A stretch of DNA of 64,000 bases, taken from contig CBDICI010000002.1 in assembly GCA_965277345.1 (NCBI GenBank), forward strand, positions 248,001 through 312,000. The letters are read 5' to 3'. Positions 1 through 7,354 of the stretch are shown in pieces; position 1 is the stretch's first letter, and each line of letters opens with the position of its first letter. This stretch comes from CAIOYC01 sp965277345. Lineage in GTDB: Bacteria; Pseudomonadota; Alphaproteobacteria; Caulobacterales; Caulobacteraceae. Below the pieces are notes generated by a model that worked only from the letters and a program-made list of their open reading frames with translations, was not told where the DNA came from and did not search any database. The position numbers and the translations under genes are program-made.

Positions 1-88
1 TTCGGATGGAATCATCCGAACGTGAATCATGCTTTAAACTCAAAGTGTAGACCCTGATTCACGGTTCAAGATGAACCGATCAGGGTCT
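1..88. repeat. Paired-palindrome intergenic repeat, copy 1 (cut by window edge)
   Basis: Nearly identical to 5805-5907. The visible part holds the right arm of one palindrome (TTCGGATG..CATCCGAA core, then GAATCATGCT) and a complete second one, AGACCCTGAT..ATCAGGGTCT. Its last bases form the stop codon of the adjacent leftward gene. Two hairpins side by side, both in intergenic positions, fit a REP-type element. Confidence 0.8.
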
Positions 89-1634
89 AACCCAGCACGG
101 CCTCGATCAGCACGGGGCCGTCCGCGGCGATGGCTCTGGCCAGGGCGGCATCGAAGCTCTCCGCCTCGGCGCAGCGCACGGCGGGCACGCCGAAGCCCTG
201 GGCCATGGCCACCCAGTCCATCCGCGGGTCGCCGAGATCGAGCATCCGGCGGGCGTTCGGCCCGGCATTGCCGGCGCGCGTCCGCTGCAGTTCGATGTTC
301 AGGATGCGATAGGCGTGGTTGGCGAAGATCACCGTCACCACGTCCAGTCCCTCGCGCGCCATGGTCCACAGCCCCTGCGCCGTATAGGCGCCCGCGCCGT
401 CGCCGCTGAGCGCCAGCACCGTGCGCCCCGGCGCGGCGACCGCGGCGCCGACGGCCATGGGTAGGGCCGCGCCGATGGCGCCGCCGGTGAGCGAGAGCCA
501 GTCGTGCGGGCGGGCGCCGCGGGTCTGCATGTAGATCGGCAGGCCGGCGGTCACCGCGTCGTCGCACACCACCGCCTGTTCGGGCATCCAGCGGGCGATG
601 GAATCGCCGATGGCGTAGGGATTGAGATCGCCCTTCGGCGCGGCGGGCAGGTGCAGCGCCTGCGCGGCCACGGCCTCCGGCGCGCCCAGCGCATCGGCCA
701 GCGCCTCCAGCGCGGCGGCCGAATCCTCGTGCAGGGCCGACAGCGTCTCCACCCCGCACCCCTCGGGCACGAGCACGCTCGGCATGGCCGGATAGGCGAA
801 GAAGGCCACCGGCGTCTTGGTCCCCACCAGCAGCATCAGATCGACGCCCGCGAGATCGCCGAGCGCCATCTCGCCGAAATAGAGCATCTTGTCCGGCGCG
901 AACCGTCCGGCGCCCCGGGGCTGGCGGGTCAGAAAGGTATCCACCAGCACGCGCACGCCCTTGGCGGCCAGCCGTCCGGCCGCGGCCAGCCCCGCCTCGC
1001 TGCAGGCGCAGGAGCCGAGCAGCAGCACCGGCTTTGACGCCGCCCTAACCGCCCGCGCCGCCGCCTCGATGGCGTGGGGGTTCACCGGCAATGGGCCGCG
1101 GCGCAGCGCCGGCGAAGGCGGCCTGCCCGGTTTCACTTCGGTCCAGGCGCTGTCGGCGGGCAGGATCAGGGTGGCGACGCCGCCGGGGGGGCCGAAGCTG
1201 GCGGCCACCGCCTCCGCGGTCAGGGCGGCGGCCTGGTCGGCGCTTTCCACCGACTTCACCCAAACCGAGTGCGGTTTGGCCAGCGCCTCGATATCGGAGT
1301 TCAGCGGGGCGTCGTACTGGCGGTGATAGGTGGCGTGGTCGCCGACGATGTTGACCATGGGCACGTGCGCACGGCGGGCATTGTGCAGGTTGGCCCCGCC
1401 GTTCGACAGGCCGGGGCCGAGGTGCAGCAGGGTGGAGGCGGGCTTGCCGGCCATGCGCGCATAGCCGTCGGCCGCACCGGTGGCCACCCCCTCGAACAGG
1501 GCCAGCACCGGGCGCACCCGCGGTTCGCGGTCGAAGGCGGCCACCATCTGCATCTCGCTGGTGCCGGGATTGGAGAAGCAGATATCGACCCCCGCATCCG
1601 CCAGGGTCTTCAACACCGCTTCGGCGCCGTTCAT
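87..1634 (-). CDS. Thiamine diphosphate-dependent enzyme, acetolactate synthase/benzoylformate decarboxylase-like
   Basis: A cytoplasmic 515-residue enzyme of the ThDP decarboxylase superfamily. The N-terminal PYR domain has the cofactor-activating glutamate in FEGVATGAADGYAR (E48). The C-terminal PP domain has the diphosphate/Mg motif GDGAGAYTAQG near residue 410, followed by FANHAYRIL. It is shorter than biosynthetic IlvB (about 570 residues) and no small regulatory subunit gene lies beside it, so it is probably one of the many IlvB-like 2-oxo acid lyases of unknown substrate and not the branched-chain enzyme. The ATG start leaves a 256-bp gap to the next gene on the same strand. The stop codon is provided by the repeat at 1-88. 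The superfamily is certain; the substrate is unknown. Confidence 0.85.
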   Translation of the reverse strand: MNGAEAVLKTLADAGVDICFSNPGTSEMQMVAAFDREPRVRPVLALFEGVATGAADGYARMAGKPASTLLHLGPGLSNGGANLHNARRAHVPMVNIVGDHATYHRQYDAPLNSDIEALAKPHSVWVKSVESADQAAALTAEAVAASFGPPGGVATLILPADSAWTEVKPGRPPSPALRRGPLPVNPHAIEAAARAVRAASKPVLLLGSCACSEAGLAAAGRLAAKGVRVLVDTFLTRQPRGAGRFAPDKMLYFGEMALGDLAGVDLMLLVGTKTPVAFFAYPAMPSVLVPEGCGVETLSALHEDSAAALEALADALGAPEAVAAQALHLPAAPKGDLNPYAIGDSIARWMPEQAVVCDDAVTAGLPIYMQTRGARPHDWLSLTGGAIGAALPMAVGAAVAAPGRTVLALSGDGAGAYTAQGLWTMAREGLDVVTVIFANHAYRILNIELQRTRAGNAGPNARRMLDLGDPRMDWVAMAQGFGVPAVRCAEAESFDAALARAIAADGPVLIEAVLG

Positions 1635-1890
1635 GCGGCTGCTCCATTGGTTCAGGGTTTCGCGACCCTAGGGCGCGCTGGGTGAAACGGTGTGCGTTTC
1701 GCCGCTCGAACGCACTCTAGGCCTGTAGGTATAGACCCTTTTTGTCGGTTCGGATCACTCCGTCTCAGCCGGAGCGGGTCTGGGCCGGTTCGACGGTCAT
1801 GGGGAAACCGCAAAGCCCCTCCCCCTTGCGGGGGTTCTTGATAAGCCGCCGGGGCGGGTGGGCGGGACCACTTCCCGGCAGGCCTGCAGG
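1635..1890. other. Intergenic region with terminator-like hairpin
   Basis: No gene seen. A CCCCC-TTGC-GGGGG hairpin at 1821-1834 lies about 60 bp beyond the stop of the leftward dihydroorotase gene and could end its transcript. It lacks a clear U-tract, so the call is weak. Confidence 0.35.
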
Positions 1891-3225
1891 TTAGGCCCCC
1901 AGCGTCTCCATGAACCGCACGGGTTCGCCGGCGGCGGGGCCGAGGATCTGGTCGTCGCGCATCACCACCCGGCCACGGATGATCGTCGCCATGGGCCAGC
2001 CGGTGACCGCCATGCCGTCGAAGGGCGTCCAGGCGGAACGGGTCTTCATGTCGGCGTGGCGCAGGGTGCGGCGCGCCTTCAGATCCACGAGGGTCAGGTC
2101 GGCGTCCCAGCCCTCCATCATCCGGCCCTTGTGGGCGATGCCGAACACGCGCTGGGGGCCGTGGCTGGTGAGGTCCACCAGCCGCTCCAGCGTCAGCCGC
2201 CCCGCCGCCACATGGGTCAGCATCACCGGCAGCAGGGTCTGCACCCCCGGCATTCCCGAGGGCGAGGCGGGATAGGGTCGCGCCTTCTCCTCCAGCGTAT
2301 GGGGCGCGTGGTCGGAGCCGAGCACGTCCACCACCCCGTCGGCGATCCCCCGCCACAGGCCGGCCCGGTGGCGCGCTTCGCGGATCGGCGGGTTCATCTG
2401 GGCCAGCCCCTTCATCCGCTCATAGGCCTCCGGCCCTTCCAGCGTCAGGTGCTGGGGCGTCGCCTCCACACTGGCCACGTCGCGGTGATGGGAGAGGAAC
2501 GCGATCTCCTCCGCCGTGGTCACGTGCAGCACGTGGATGCGCTTGCCGGCGGCTCTCGCCAGGCGCACCAGCCGCTGGGTGGACTGGATGGCGGACTGGG
2601 CGTCGCGCACCTCCGGATGGCTGGTCCAGTCGCCGGTGCGGGCCAGCGGGCGGCGCTCGGCCAGGCGGTACTCGTCCTCGGAGTGGAAGGCGGCCCGGCG
2701 GCGGATGCTGGCCAGCACCGCCGCCACCCCCGCATCGTCGGCCACCAGCAGGGTGCCGGTGGAGGCGCCCATGAACACCTTGATCCCGCAACAGCCGGGC
2801 AGGCGCTCCATCTCGCCGAGATAGGCGGCGTTGGCGTGGGTGCCGCCCACATAGAAGGCGTGGTCGCAGTGCATCCGGCCGGCGGCGCGGTTCAGCTTGT
2901 CGGCCAAAGCGTTCGGGTCCGTGGTGGTGGGCTCGGTGTTCGGCATCTCGAACACAGCGGTGACCCCGCCCATGACCGCGCATTCCGAGCCGGTGGCCAA
3001 ATCCTCCTTCCACTCCAGTCCCGGTTCGCGGAAGTGGACCTGGCTGTCGATCACGCCCGGCATCACGGTCAGCCCGCGCGCATCGAACACCTCGCCCGCC
3101 TCCGCCTGGCCGAGGTCGCCGACGGTGACGATCCGGCCGGCGCGCACCCCCACGTCGGCCATCCCGCGTCCGGAATGATTCACCACCTCGCCGCCGCGGA
3201 CGATCAGGTCATAGGTTTCAGGCAT
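1891..3225 (-). CDS. pyrC: Dihydroorotase, class I type
   Basis: Amidohydrolase-fold enzyme (444 residues) expected to close carbamoyl-aspartate to dihydroorotate in pyrimidine synthesis. Seen: the N-terminal strand motif DSQVHFREPG (about residues 60-69), the lysine in GIKVFMGASTGT that is normally carbamylated, FHSEDEYR, HVLHVTT, and the catalytic aspartate in LGSDHAPHT. In most class I enzymes the first motif reads HxHxR with two zinc-binding histidines. Here the first is glutamine (QVH), so one metal ligand differs. The remaining ligands are intact. The gene starts 12 bp after the stop of the upstream leftward glycosyltransferase gene, so the two are probably co-transcribed. An allantoinase-like relative is possible, but length and motifs fit dihydroorotase best. 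Confidence 0.85.
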   Translation of the reverse strand: MPETYDLIVRGGEVVNHSGRGMADVGVRAGRIVTVGDLGQAEAGEVFDARGLTVMPGVIDSQVHFREPGLEWKEDLATGSECAVMGGVTAVFEMPNTEPTTTDPNALADKLNRAAGRMHCDHAFYVGGTHANAAYLGEMERLPGCCGIKVFMGASTGTLLVADDAGVAAVLASIRRRAAFHSEDEYRLAERRPLARTGDWTSHPEVRDAQSAIQSTQRLVRLARAAGKRIHVLHVTTAEEIAFLSHHRDVASVEATPQHLTLEGPEAYERMKGLAQMNPPIREARHRAGLWRGIADGVVDVLGSDHAPHTLEEKARPYPASPSGMPGVQTLLPVMLTHVAAGRLTLERLVDLTSHGPQRVFGIAHKGRMMEGWDADLTLVDLKARRTLRHADMKTRSAWTPFDGMAVTGWPMATIIRGRVVMRDDQILGPAAGEPVRFMETLGA

Positions 3226-3237
3226 CGGGGGTCTCGG

Positions 3238-4254
3238 TCATTCGCTTCGCTCGCTGGAGCCCACCACCGACAGCCCCGGCGTGAGGGTCTCGCGATAGAG
3301 GGCCCCGGCCGCGCGGGCCACCCATTCCACCGGCAGGTCGAGCATGTGGCAGATCTCCAGATCCAGGCCGGGGTCGATCTTCTGCAGCGTCTCGAACTCG
3401 CGCGGGGTGCGCAGCACCCGGGCCTTGGGACCCCAGGGCGCGTAGAGCCGATCGTCGGAGGGGCCGAACAGGCCGAGCGTCGGCGCCCCGGCCGCCGCCG
3501 CCAGGTGCATCAGGCCACTGTCGTTGCCGACGAACAGCCGGGCGCGCTTCAGGCAGGCATAGGTGGTGAGCAGGTCGACCCGGCCGACCAGATCGATCAG
3601 GCGGGCGCTGGCCATCGAGCGGCGCACCACCTCGCCCGCCATCCGGTCCCCGGGCCCGCCGACGATCATCAGCCGGCCGCCGGCCAGGAGACCGCCCGGA
3701 CCCAGCAGCTCCGCCGCCAGCACGGCGAACCGCTCCGCCGGCCAGGTCTTGCCGACCCAGTTGGCGGCGGGGGCCAGGGCCAGGATCGGGCCGCCGCCCC
3801 GGGTCAGCGCCTCGGCCTTGGCCTCGGTCTCCGCCGAGGTGAACAGATAGGGCGCGGGCGGATCGTCCTCCACGCGCAGCACGTGCGCCGCCTCCACCAC
3901 CTTGTGCAGGGGGCCGAGCGCGGGCGGCAGGGCCCTGCGCACCGCCCGCCGGCGCGCCCGCAGGAAGCGGGCGAGGCCCGAGCCGCGCATGTCCAGCACC
4001 AGGCCCCAGCGGCGCTTGCGCGCCATGCCCCACAGCTCGAACCAATGGCCGGCCATGGGCTTCTTCTCGAACGGGATCAGCCTGTCCAGCCCCGGCGTAT
4101 CGCGGAACAGGGGCAGCACCAGCGGCCCCCCGGCGATGGTGAAGCTGGCGTGCGGCGCCTCGTCGATCAGGCGGCGGATCAGGCCCGAACTCAGCACCGC
4201 GTCGCCGATGCGGCTGGAGGTAATGAACAGAATCGGGAAGCGCGGCGCGACCAT
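3238..4254 (-). CDS. Glycosyltransferase family 9 (ADP-heptose:LPS heptosyltransferase-like)
   Basis: GT-B fold glycosyltransferase of 338 residues, expected at the inner face of the cytoplasmic membrane in LPS core or related glycan assembly. The N-terminus ILFITSSRIGDAVLSSGLI is the family signature. The C-terminal nucleotide-sugar region has PAANWVGKTWPAERFA and the family motif FVGNDSGLMHLAAAAGAPTLGLFGPS. I chose the ATG at 4254 because conservation begins there. A longer frame upstream has no recognisable sequence and would run into the promoter of the divergent ygfZ gene. It lies just upstream of pyrC. The exact sugar and acceptor cannot be told. Confidence 0.85.
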   Translation of the reverse strand: MVAPRFPILFITSSRIGDAVLSSGLIRRLIDEAPHASFTIAGGPLVLPLFRDTPGLDRLIPFEKKPMAGHWFELWGMARKRRWGLVLDMRGSGLARFLRARRRAVRRALPPALGPLHKVVEAAHVLRVEDDPPAPYLFTSAETEAKAEALTRGGGPILALAPAANWVGKTWPAERFAVLAAELLGPGGLLAGGRLMIVGGPGDRMAGEVVRRSMASARLIDLVGRVDLLTTYACLKRARLFVGNDSGLMHLAAAAGAPTLGLFGPSDDRLYAPWGPKARVLRTPREFETLQKIDPGLDLEICHMLDLPVEWVARAAGALYRETLTPGLSVVGSSERSE

Positions 4255-4351
4255 GGCCGCCTTATAGACCCAGATCGGGTAAGCGCGCACGGCCGGCGGT
4301 GGGATCGGCACGGGTCTTTCCGCCGGGCCGAAGCCGCCCCACATTCCAGGC

Positions 4352-5185
4352 ATGACCGAACCCCAGCTCGCCGCCCTGCCCGACCGCGCCCTGATCGAGG
4401 TCGGCGGCCCCGATGCGCGGAGCTTCCTGCAGGGGCTGGTGACCCAGGATGTGGAGACGCTGGCGCCGGGCGCGCTGCGCTATGGTGCGCTGCTCACGCC
4501 GCAGGGCCGTTTGCGCTGGGACGCCTTCCTGTTCGGGCAGGCGGACGGCGTGACCCTGGACGTGGCCGCCGCGGCGCGCGATGAGGTCGTGCAGGCGCTG
4601 AGCCTTTATCGCCTGCGGGCCAGGGTGGAGATCGCGCCGCGGACCGGGGTCGTCCTCGCCGCCTGGGGCGAGGCTCCGGCCGGGGCGCACTGGCGCCCCG
4701 ATCCGCGCCTTGCCGCGCTGGGCTGGCGGGCTATCGCAGACGGTGCGCAGGGCCGCGCCGACTACGCTTCCCATCGCCTCGCCCACGGCGTCGCCGATCC
4801 GGCGCTGGACGGGATCGAGCCGCTCTATCCCATCGACGCCAATCTCGACCTGCTGAACGGCATCGACTTCCGCAAGGGCTGCTTCGTCGGCCAGGAGACC
4901 ACCTCGCGCATGAAGCGGCGCGGGCCGGTGAAGACCCGCATCGCCCCCATCGCCTATGACGGCCCGCAGATCGAGTCCGGCGCGGAGGTGATGGCGGGCG
5001 AGCTTCGCGCCGGAAAGGTGTTGTCCGGCCTGGCCGGGCGCAGCCTCGCCCTCGTTCGCATCGACCGGGCGCTGGACGCTGGGTTGATTGCGGCGGATCG
5101 ACCCGTGCGGCTCGACGTTCCACCCTGGCTGGCAGGCGATTTCGCCGAGGAGAAAGTGCTCCGTTCAGGCGCGGTTCAGGTGTAA
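4352..5185 (+). CDS. ygfZ: Folate-binding protein YgfZ (GcvT-like Fe-S/tRNA modification factor)
   Basis: GcvT-fold protein of 277 residues that in other bacteria binds tetrahydrofolate and supports assembly or repair of certain Fe-S enzymes, including MiaB-type tRNA modification. The defining motif K-G-C-x-x-G-Q-E is present at about residues 175-182 (KGCFVGQETTSRMKRRG), with the conserved cysteine at 177. The N-terminal half has the FLQGLVTQDV and TPQGRLRWDAFLF segments typical of the family. It is divergent from the glycosyltransferase gene with a 97-bp shared promoter region. The next gene follows after 31 bp. Confidence 0.9.
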   Translation: MTEPQLAALPDRALIEVGGPDARSFLQGLVTQDVETLAPGALRYGALLTPQGRLRWDAFLFGQADGVTLDVAAAARDEVVQALSLYRLRARVEIAPRTGVVLAAWGEAPAGAHWRPDPRLAALGWRAIADGAQGRADYASHRLAHGVADPALDGIEPLYPIDANLDLLNGIDFRKGCFVGQETTSRMKRRGPVKTRIAPIAYDGPQIESGAEVMAGELRAGKVLSGLAGRSLALVRIDRALDAGLIAADRPVRLDVPPWLAGDFAEEKVLRSGAVQV

Positions 5186-5216
5186 TATGCCACGCGAAGC
5201 GATCAAGGAGATCGAC

Positions 5217-5774
5217 ATGCGCAAGTTCGTTTTGATGACGACCCTGTCCTTCACCGCCCTGACCTGCGGCGTCATGGCCGGCGCCGTCCAGGCCCAGCCC
5301 GCGCCCGCGGTCACCGTCGGCGTCGGCGCGGAGTTGCAGCACAAGGCCGAGAACCTCGGCAGCCGGGACGTGGACGACATCCGCAGGGACCTCGGCGATT
5401 CGGTGAGCCGCGCCCTGGTCAGAAACCCCGGCATCGCCCGCGCCGACCTGGTGATCGAGGACGCCCAGCCCAACCGCCCCACCTTCGAGCAGCTGAGCCG
5501 CACCGTCGGCCTGTCGTTCCGGAGCATCGGCATCGGCGGGGCGCGCATTTCCGGCACGGTGACCCTGGCCGACGGCTCGGTACGTCCGCTGCGCTACCAG
5601 TGGTACGAGACCGACCTGCGTGACGAGCGCGCGGCCGGCACCTGGAGCGACGCGGACCGCAGCTTCGACTACCTGGCCGACGCCCTGCGGAGCGGCAAGG
5701 TCCCGGACCGCTATACCGGCCCCGGCCCCTCCTCGCCCAACAGCCACTTCGGCTATCCCTACACCGGGGAATAG
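5217..5774 (+). CDS. Small secreted protein of unknown function
   Basis: 185 residues with a clear signal peptide: MRKFVLM, a hydrophobic stretch, and a likely cleavage after AGAVQAQ. The mature part is mixed alpha/beta with no cysteine pair and ends in a Pro/Gly-rich tail (GPGPSSPNSHFGYPYTGE). The start at 5217 is preceded by AAGGAG and is the only choice that gives a signal peptide; the frame itself is open upstream. I do not recognise a family. Position 31 bp after ygfZ suggests readthrough from it, but no shared function is evident. Periplasmic location is inferred. Confidence 0.7.
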   Translation: MRKFVLMTTLSFTALTCGVMAGAVQAQPAPAVTVGVGAELQHKAENLGSRDVDDIRRDLGDSVSRALVRNPGIARADLVIEDAQPNRPTFEQLSRTVGLSFRSIGIGGARISGTVTLADGSVRPLRYQWYETDLRDERAAGTWSDADRSFDYLADALRSGKVPDRYTGPGPSSPNSHFGYPYTGE

Positions 5775-5804
5775 ACGCGGTTGCGCCCCCGGCCGGGCGA
5801 CCGC

Positions 5805-5907
5805 TAGAGCATGATCGTTTCGGATGGAATCATCCGAAGCGTGAATCATGCTCTAAACTCAAAGTGTAGACCCTGATTCACGGCTCGATATGAACCGATC
5901 AGGGTCT
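5805..5907. repeat. Paired-palindrome intergenic repeat, copy 2 (complete)
   Basis: Two consecutive palindromes. The first runs from TAGAGCATGAT to ATCATGCTCTA with an inner TTCGGATG..CATCCGAA core. The second is AGACCCTGAT..ATCAGGGTCT. It matches 1-88 over the shared part with only a few differences. It ends 11 bp before the start of tag and so lies in that gene's leader. Confidence 0.85.
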
Positions 5908-5918
5908 AGGCTCGGGGC

Positions 5919-6509
5919 ATGATCGAAGGATGCGACGACCGTCCCCGCTGTCCCTGGCCGGGGACCGACCCGCTCTATTGCGCTTACCACGACGAGGAAT
6001 GGGGCGTGCCCGAGTACGACTCCCGCGCCCTGTGGGAAAAGCTGATGCTGGACGGGTTCCAGGCCGGGCTGGCCTGGATCACCATCCTGCGCAAGCGCGA
6101 GGCGTTCCGCGCCGCTTTCCATGACTTCGATCCCGAGATCATCGCCCGCTATGGCGATGAGGACATGGAGCGGCTGATGGGCGATTCCGGCATCGTCCGC
6201 TCCGGCGCCAAGATCCGCGCCGCCATCGGCAACGCCCAGGCCTATCTGGCCATGCGCGACCGAGGGGAGGCCTTCTCCCCCTTCCTGTGGGGCTTCGTCG
6301 ACGGGAAGCCCATCCAGAACGCCTGGAGCGATCGCGGCCAGGTTCCGGTCACGACGCCCGAGGCCGAGGCGATGTCCAGGGCGCTGAAGCAGCGCGGCTT
6401 CAAGTTCGTCGGCCCGGTGATCGTCTACGCCTTCATGCAGGCGGTGGGCATAGTGAACGACCACACCAGCGAATGCTTCCGCCACGAGGCGTGCCGGCGG
6501 CTGGGGTGA
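5919..6509 (+). CDS. tag: DNA-3-methyladenine glycosylase I
   Basis: Base-excision repair glycosylase (196 residues) that removes 3-methyladenine from DNA. The zinc-binding set of the family is visible: a cysteine in RCPW (C11), a histidine in CAYHDEEWG (H24), and the C-terminal pair H182/C186 in NDHTSECF, with the same spacing as E. coli Tag. The segment FQAGLAWITILRKREAFR matches the substrate pocket region. It begins only 11 bp after a palindromic repeat, so its leader may fold into a hairpin. Full length. Confidence 0.95.
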   Translation: MIEGCDDRPRCPWPGTDPLYCAYHDEEWGVPEYDSRALWEKLMLDGFQAGLAWITILRKREAFRAAFHDFDPEIIARYGDEDMERLMGDSGIVRSGAKIRAAIGNAQAYLAMRDRGEAFSPFLWGFVDGKPIQNAWSDRGQVPVTTPEAEAMSRALKQRGFKFVGPVIVYAFMQAVGIVNDHTSECFRHEACRRLG

Positions 6510-6533
6510 CGGTGCGCCGGGCGCAGCCCCGTC

Positions 6534-6600
6534 TCCTCCCCCCGCGCAGCGGGGGAGGTGGAGCGGCGCAGCCATGCGCCGTGACGGAGGGGGCTGCGCG
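6534..6600. repeat. GC-rich mosaic repeat, left-half unit
   Basis: CTCCTCCCC..GCGGGGGAGG hairpin followed by a second hairpin and GTGACGGAGGGGGCTGCGCG. Related units occur at 36031, 40518, 45367, 55477, 58350 and 63018. Here only one half of the full element is present, between tag and rnhB. Confidence 0.8.
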
Positions 6601-6667
6601 GGGACGGAGAACAGGCCGCCTTTCGTTCGGGCGCGAGCGGGGGTATCACCGGGGCGTGACCGTCCGG

Positions 6668-7354
6668 ATGACCAAGCCTGCGATTCCTTCCACCAAGCCG
6701 CAGAAGAGCATCGCGCCGACCCTGACGCTGGAAAAACGGGCGGCCCAGTCCCTGAGTGGCGGGCCGGTGTGCGGGGTGGACGAGGCCGGGCGTGGGCCCT
6801 GGGCCGGGCCGGTCTGCGCCGCCGCCGTCGTGCTGAACCCCCGCCGCGTGCCCAAGGGCATCGACGACTCCAAGCGCCTGACCGCCGCCGAGCGCGAACG
6901 GCTGGAGGGCGAGATCATGGACCGGGCGGTGGCGTTCGCCGTCGCCTTCGCCACGGTGGAGGAGATCCACCGGCTGAACATCCTGCACGCCACGGGCCTG
7001 GCCATGCACCGGGCGGTCAGCGCGCTCAGCCCCGCCCCGCTTCACGCGCTGGTGGACGGCGCCTATGCGTTCAAGCTGCCCTGCACGGTGAGGACGGTGG
7101 TGGGGGGCGATGGGTTGTCGCTGTCCATCGCCGCGGCCTCGATCCTGGCCAAGGTGGCGCGCGACCGGCTGATGATTGAGATGGACGAGCTGCATCCCGG
7201 CTATGGCTTTCGCAGCCACAAGGGCTATGGCGCGCCCCGGCATATCGAGGCGCTGAAGACCCTCGGCCCCTGCCCTATTCACCGTCTGACCTGGACGCCG
7301 GTTCGCCTGGTGCTGGAAGCGTGGGACTCTCGGCCGAACGGCAACGCATCATGA
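6668..7354 (+). CDS. rnhB: Ribonuclease HII
   Basis: Endonuclease that cuts the RNA strand of RNA/DNA hybrids and single ribonucleotides in DNA (228 residues). The catalytic DEAGRGP motif lies at residues 38-44. Further acidic residues are in GIDDSKRL, LVDGAYAF and AKVARDRLM, matching the DEDD active site. I chose the ATG at 6668; a GTG at 6656 is also in frame. The N-terminal stretch of about 30 residues before GGPVCGVDEAGRG is longer than in E. coli but usual for alphaproteobacteria. The stop overlaps the start of the next gene by ATGA, so translation is probably coupled. Confidence 0.93.
   Translation: MTKPAIPSTKPQKSIAPTLTLEKRAAQSLSGGPVCGVDEAGRGPWAGPVCAAAVVLNPRRVPKGIDDSKRLTAAERERLEGEIMDRAVAFAVAFATVEEIHRLNILHATGLAMHRAVSALSPAPLHALVDGAYAFKLPCTVRTVVGGDGLSLSIAAASILAKVARDRLMIEMDELHPGYGFRSHKGYGAPRHIEALKTLGPCPIHRLTWTPVRLVLEAWDSRPNGNAS

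Noticed and set aside
87..1634. Assignment as biosynthetic acetolactate synthase IlvB
   Set aside because: Shorter than IlvB, no IlvN neighbour, and the cofactor motif regions match the wider IlvB-like lyase group.
1858..4584. 908-codon plus-strand frame over pyrC and the glycosyltransferase
   Set aside because: Opposite-strand shadow of well-supported genes; composition is His/Gln/Gly-rich and resembles no protein family.
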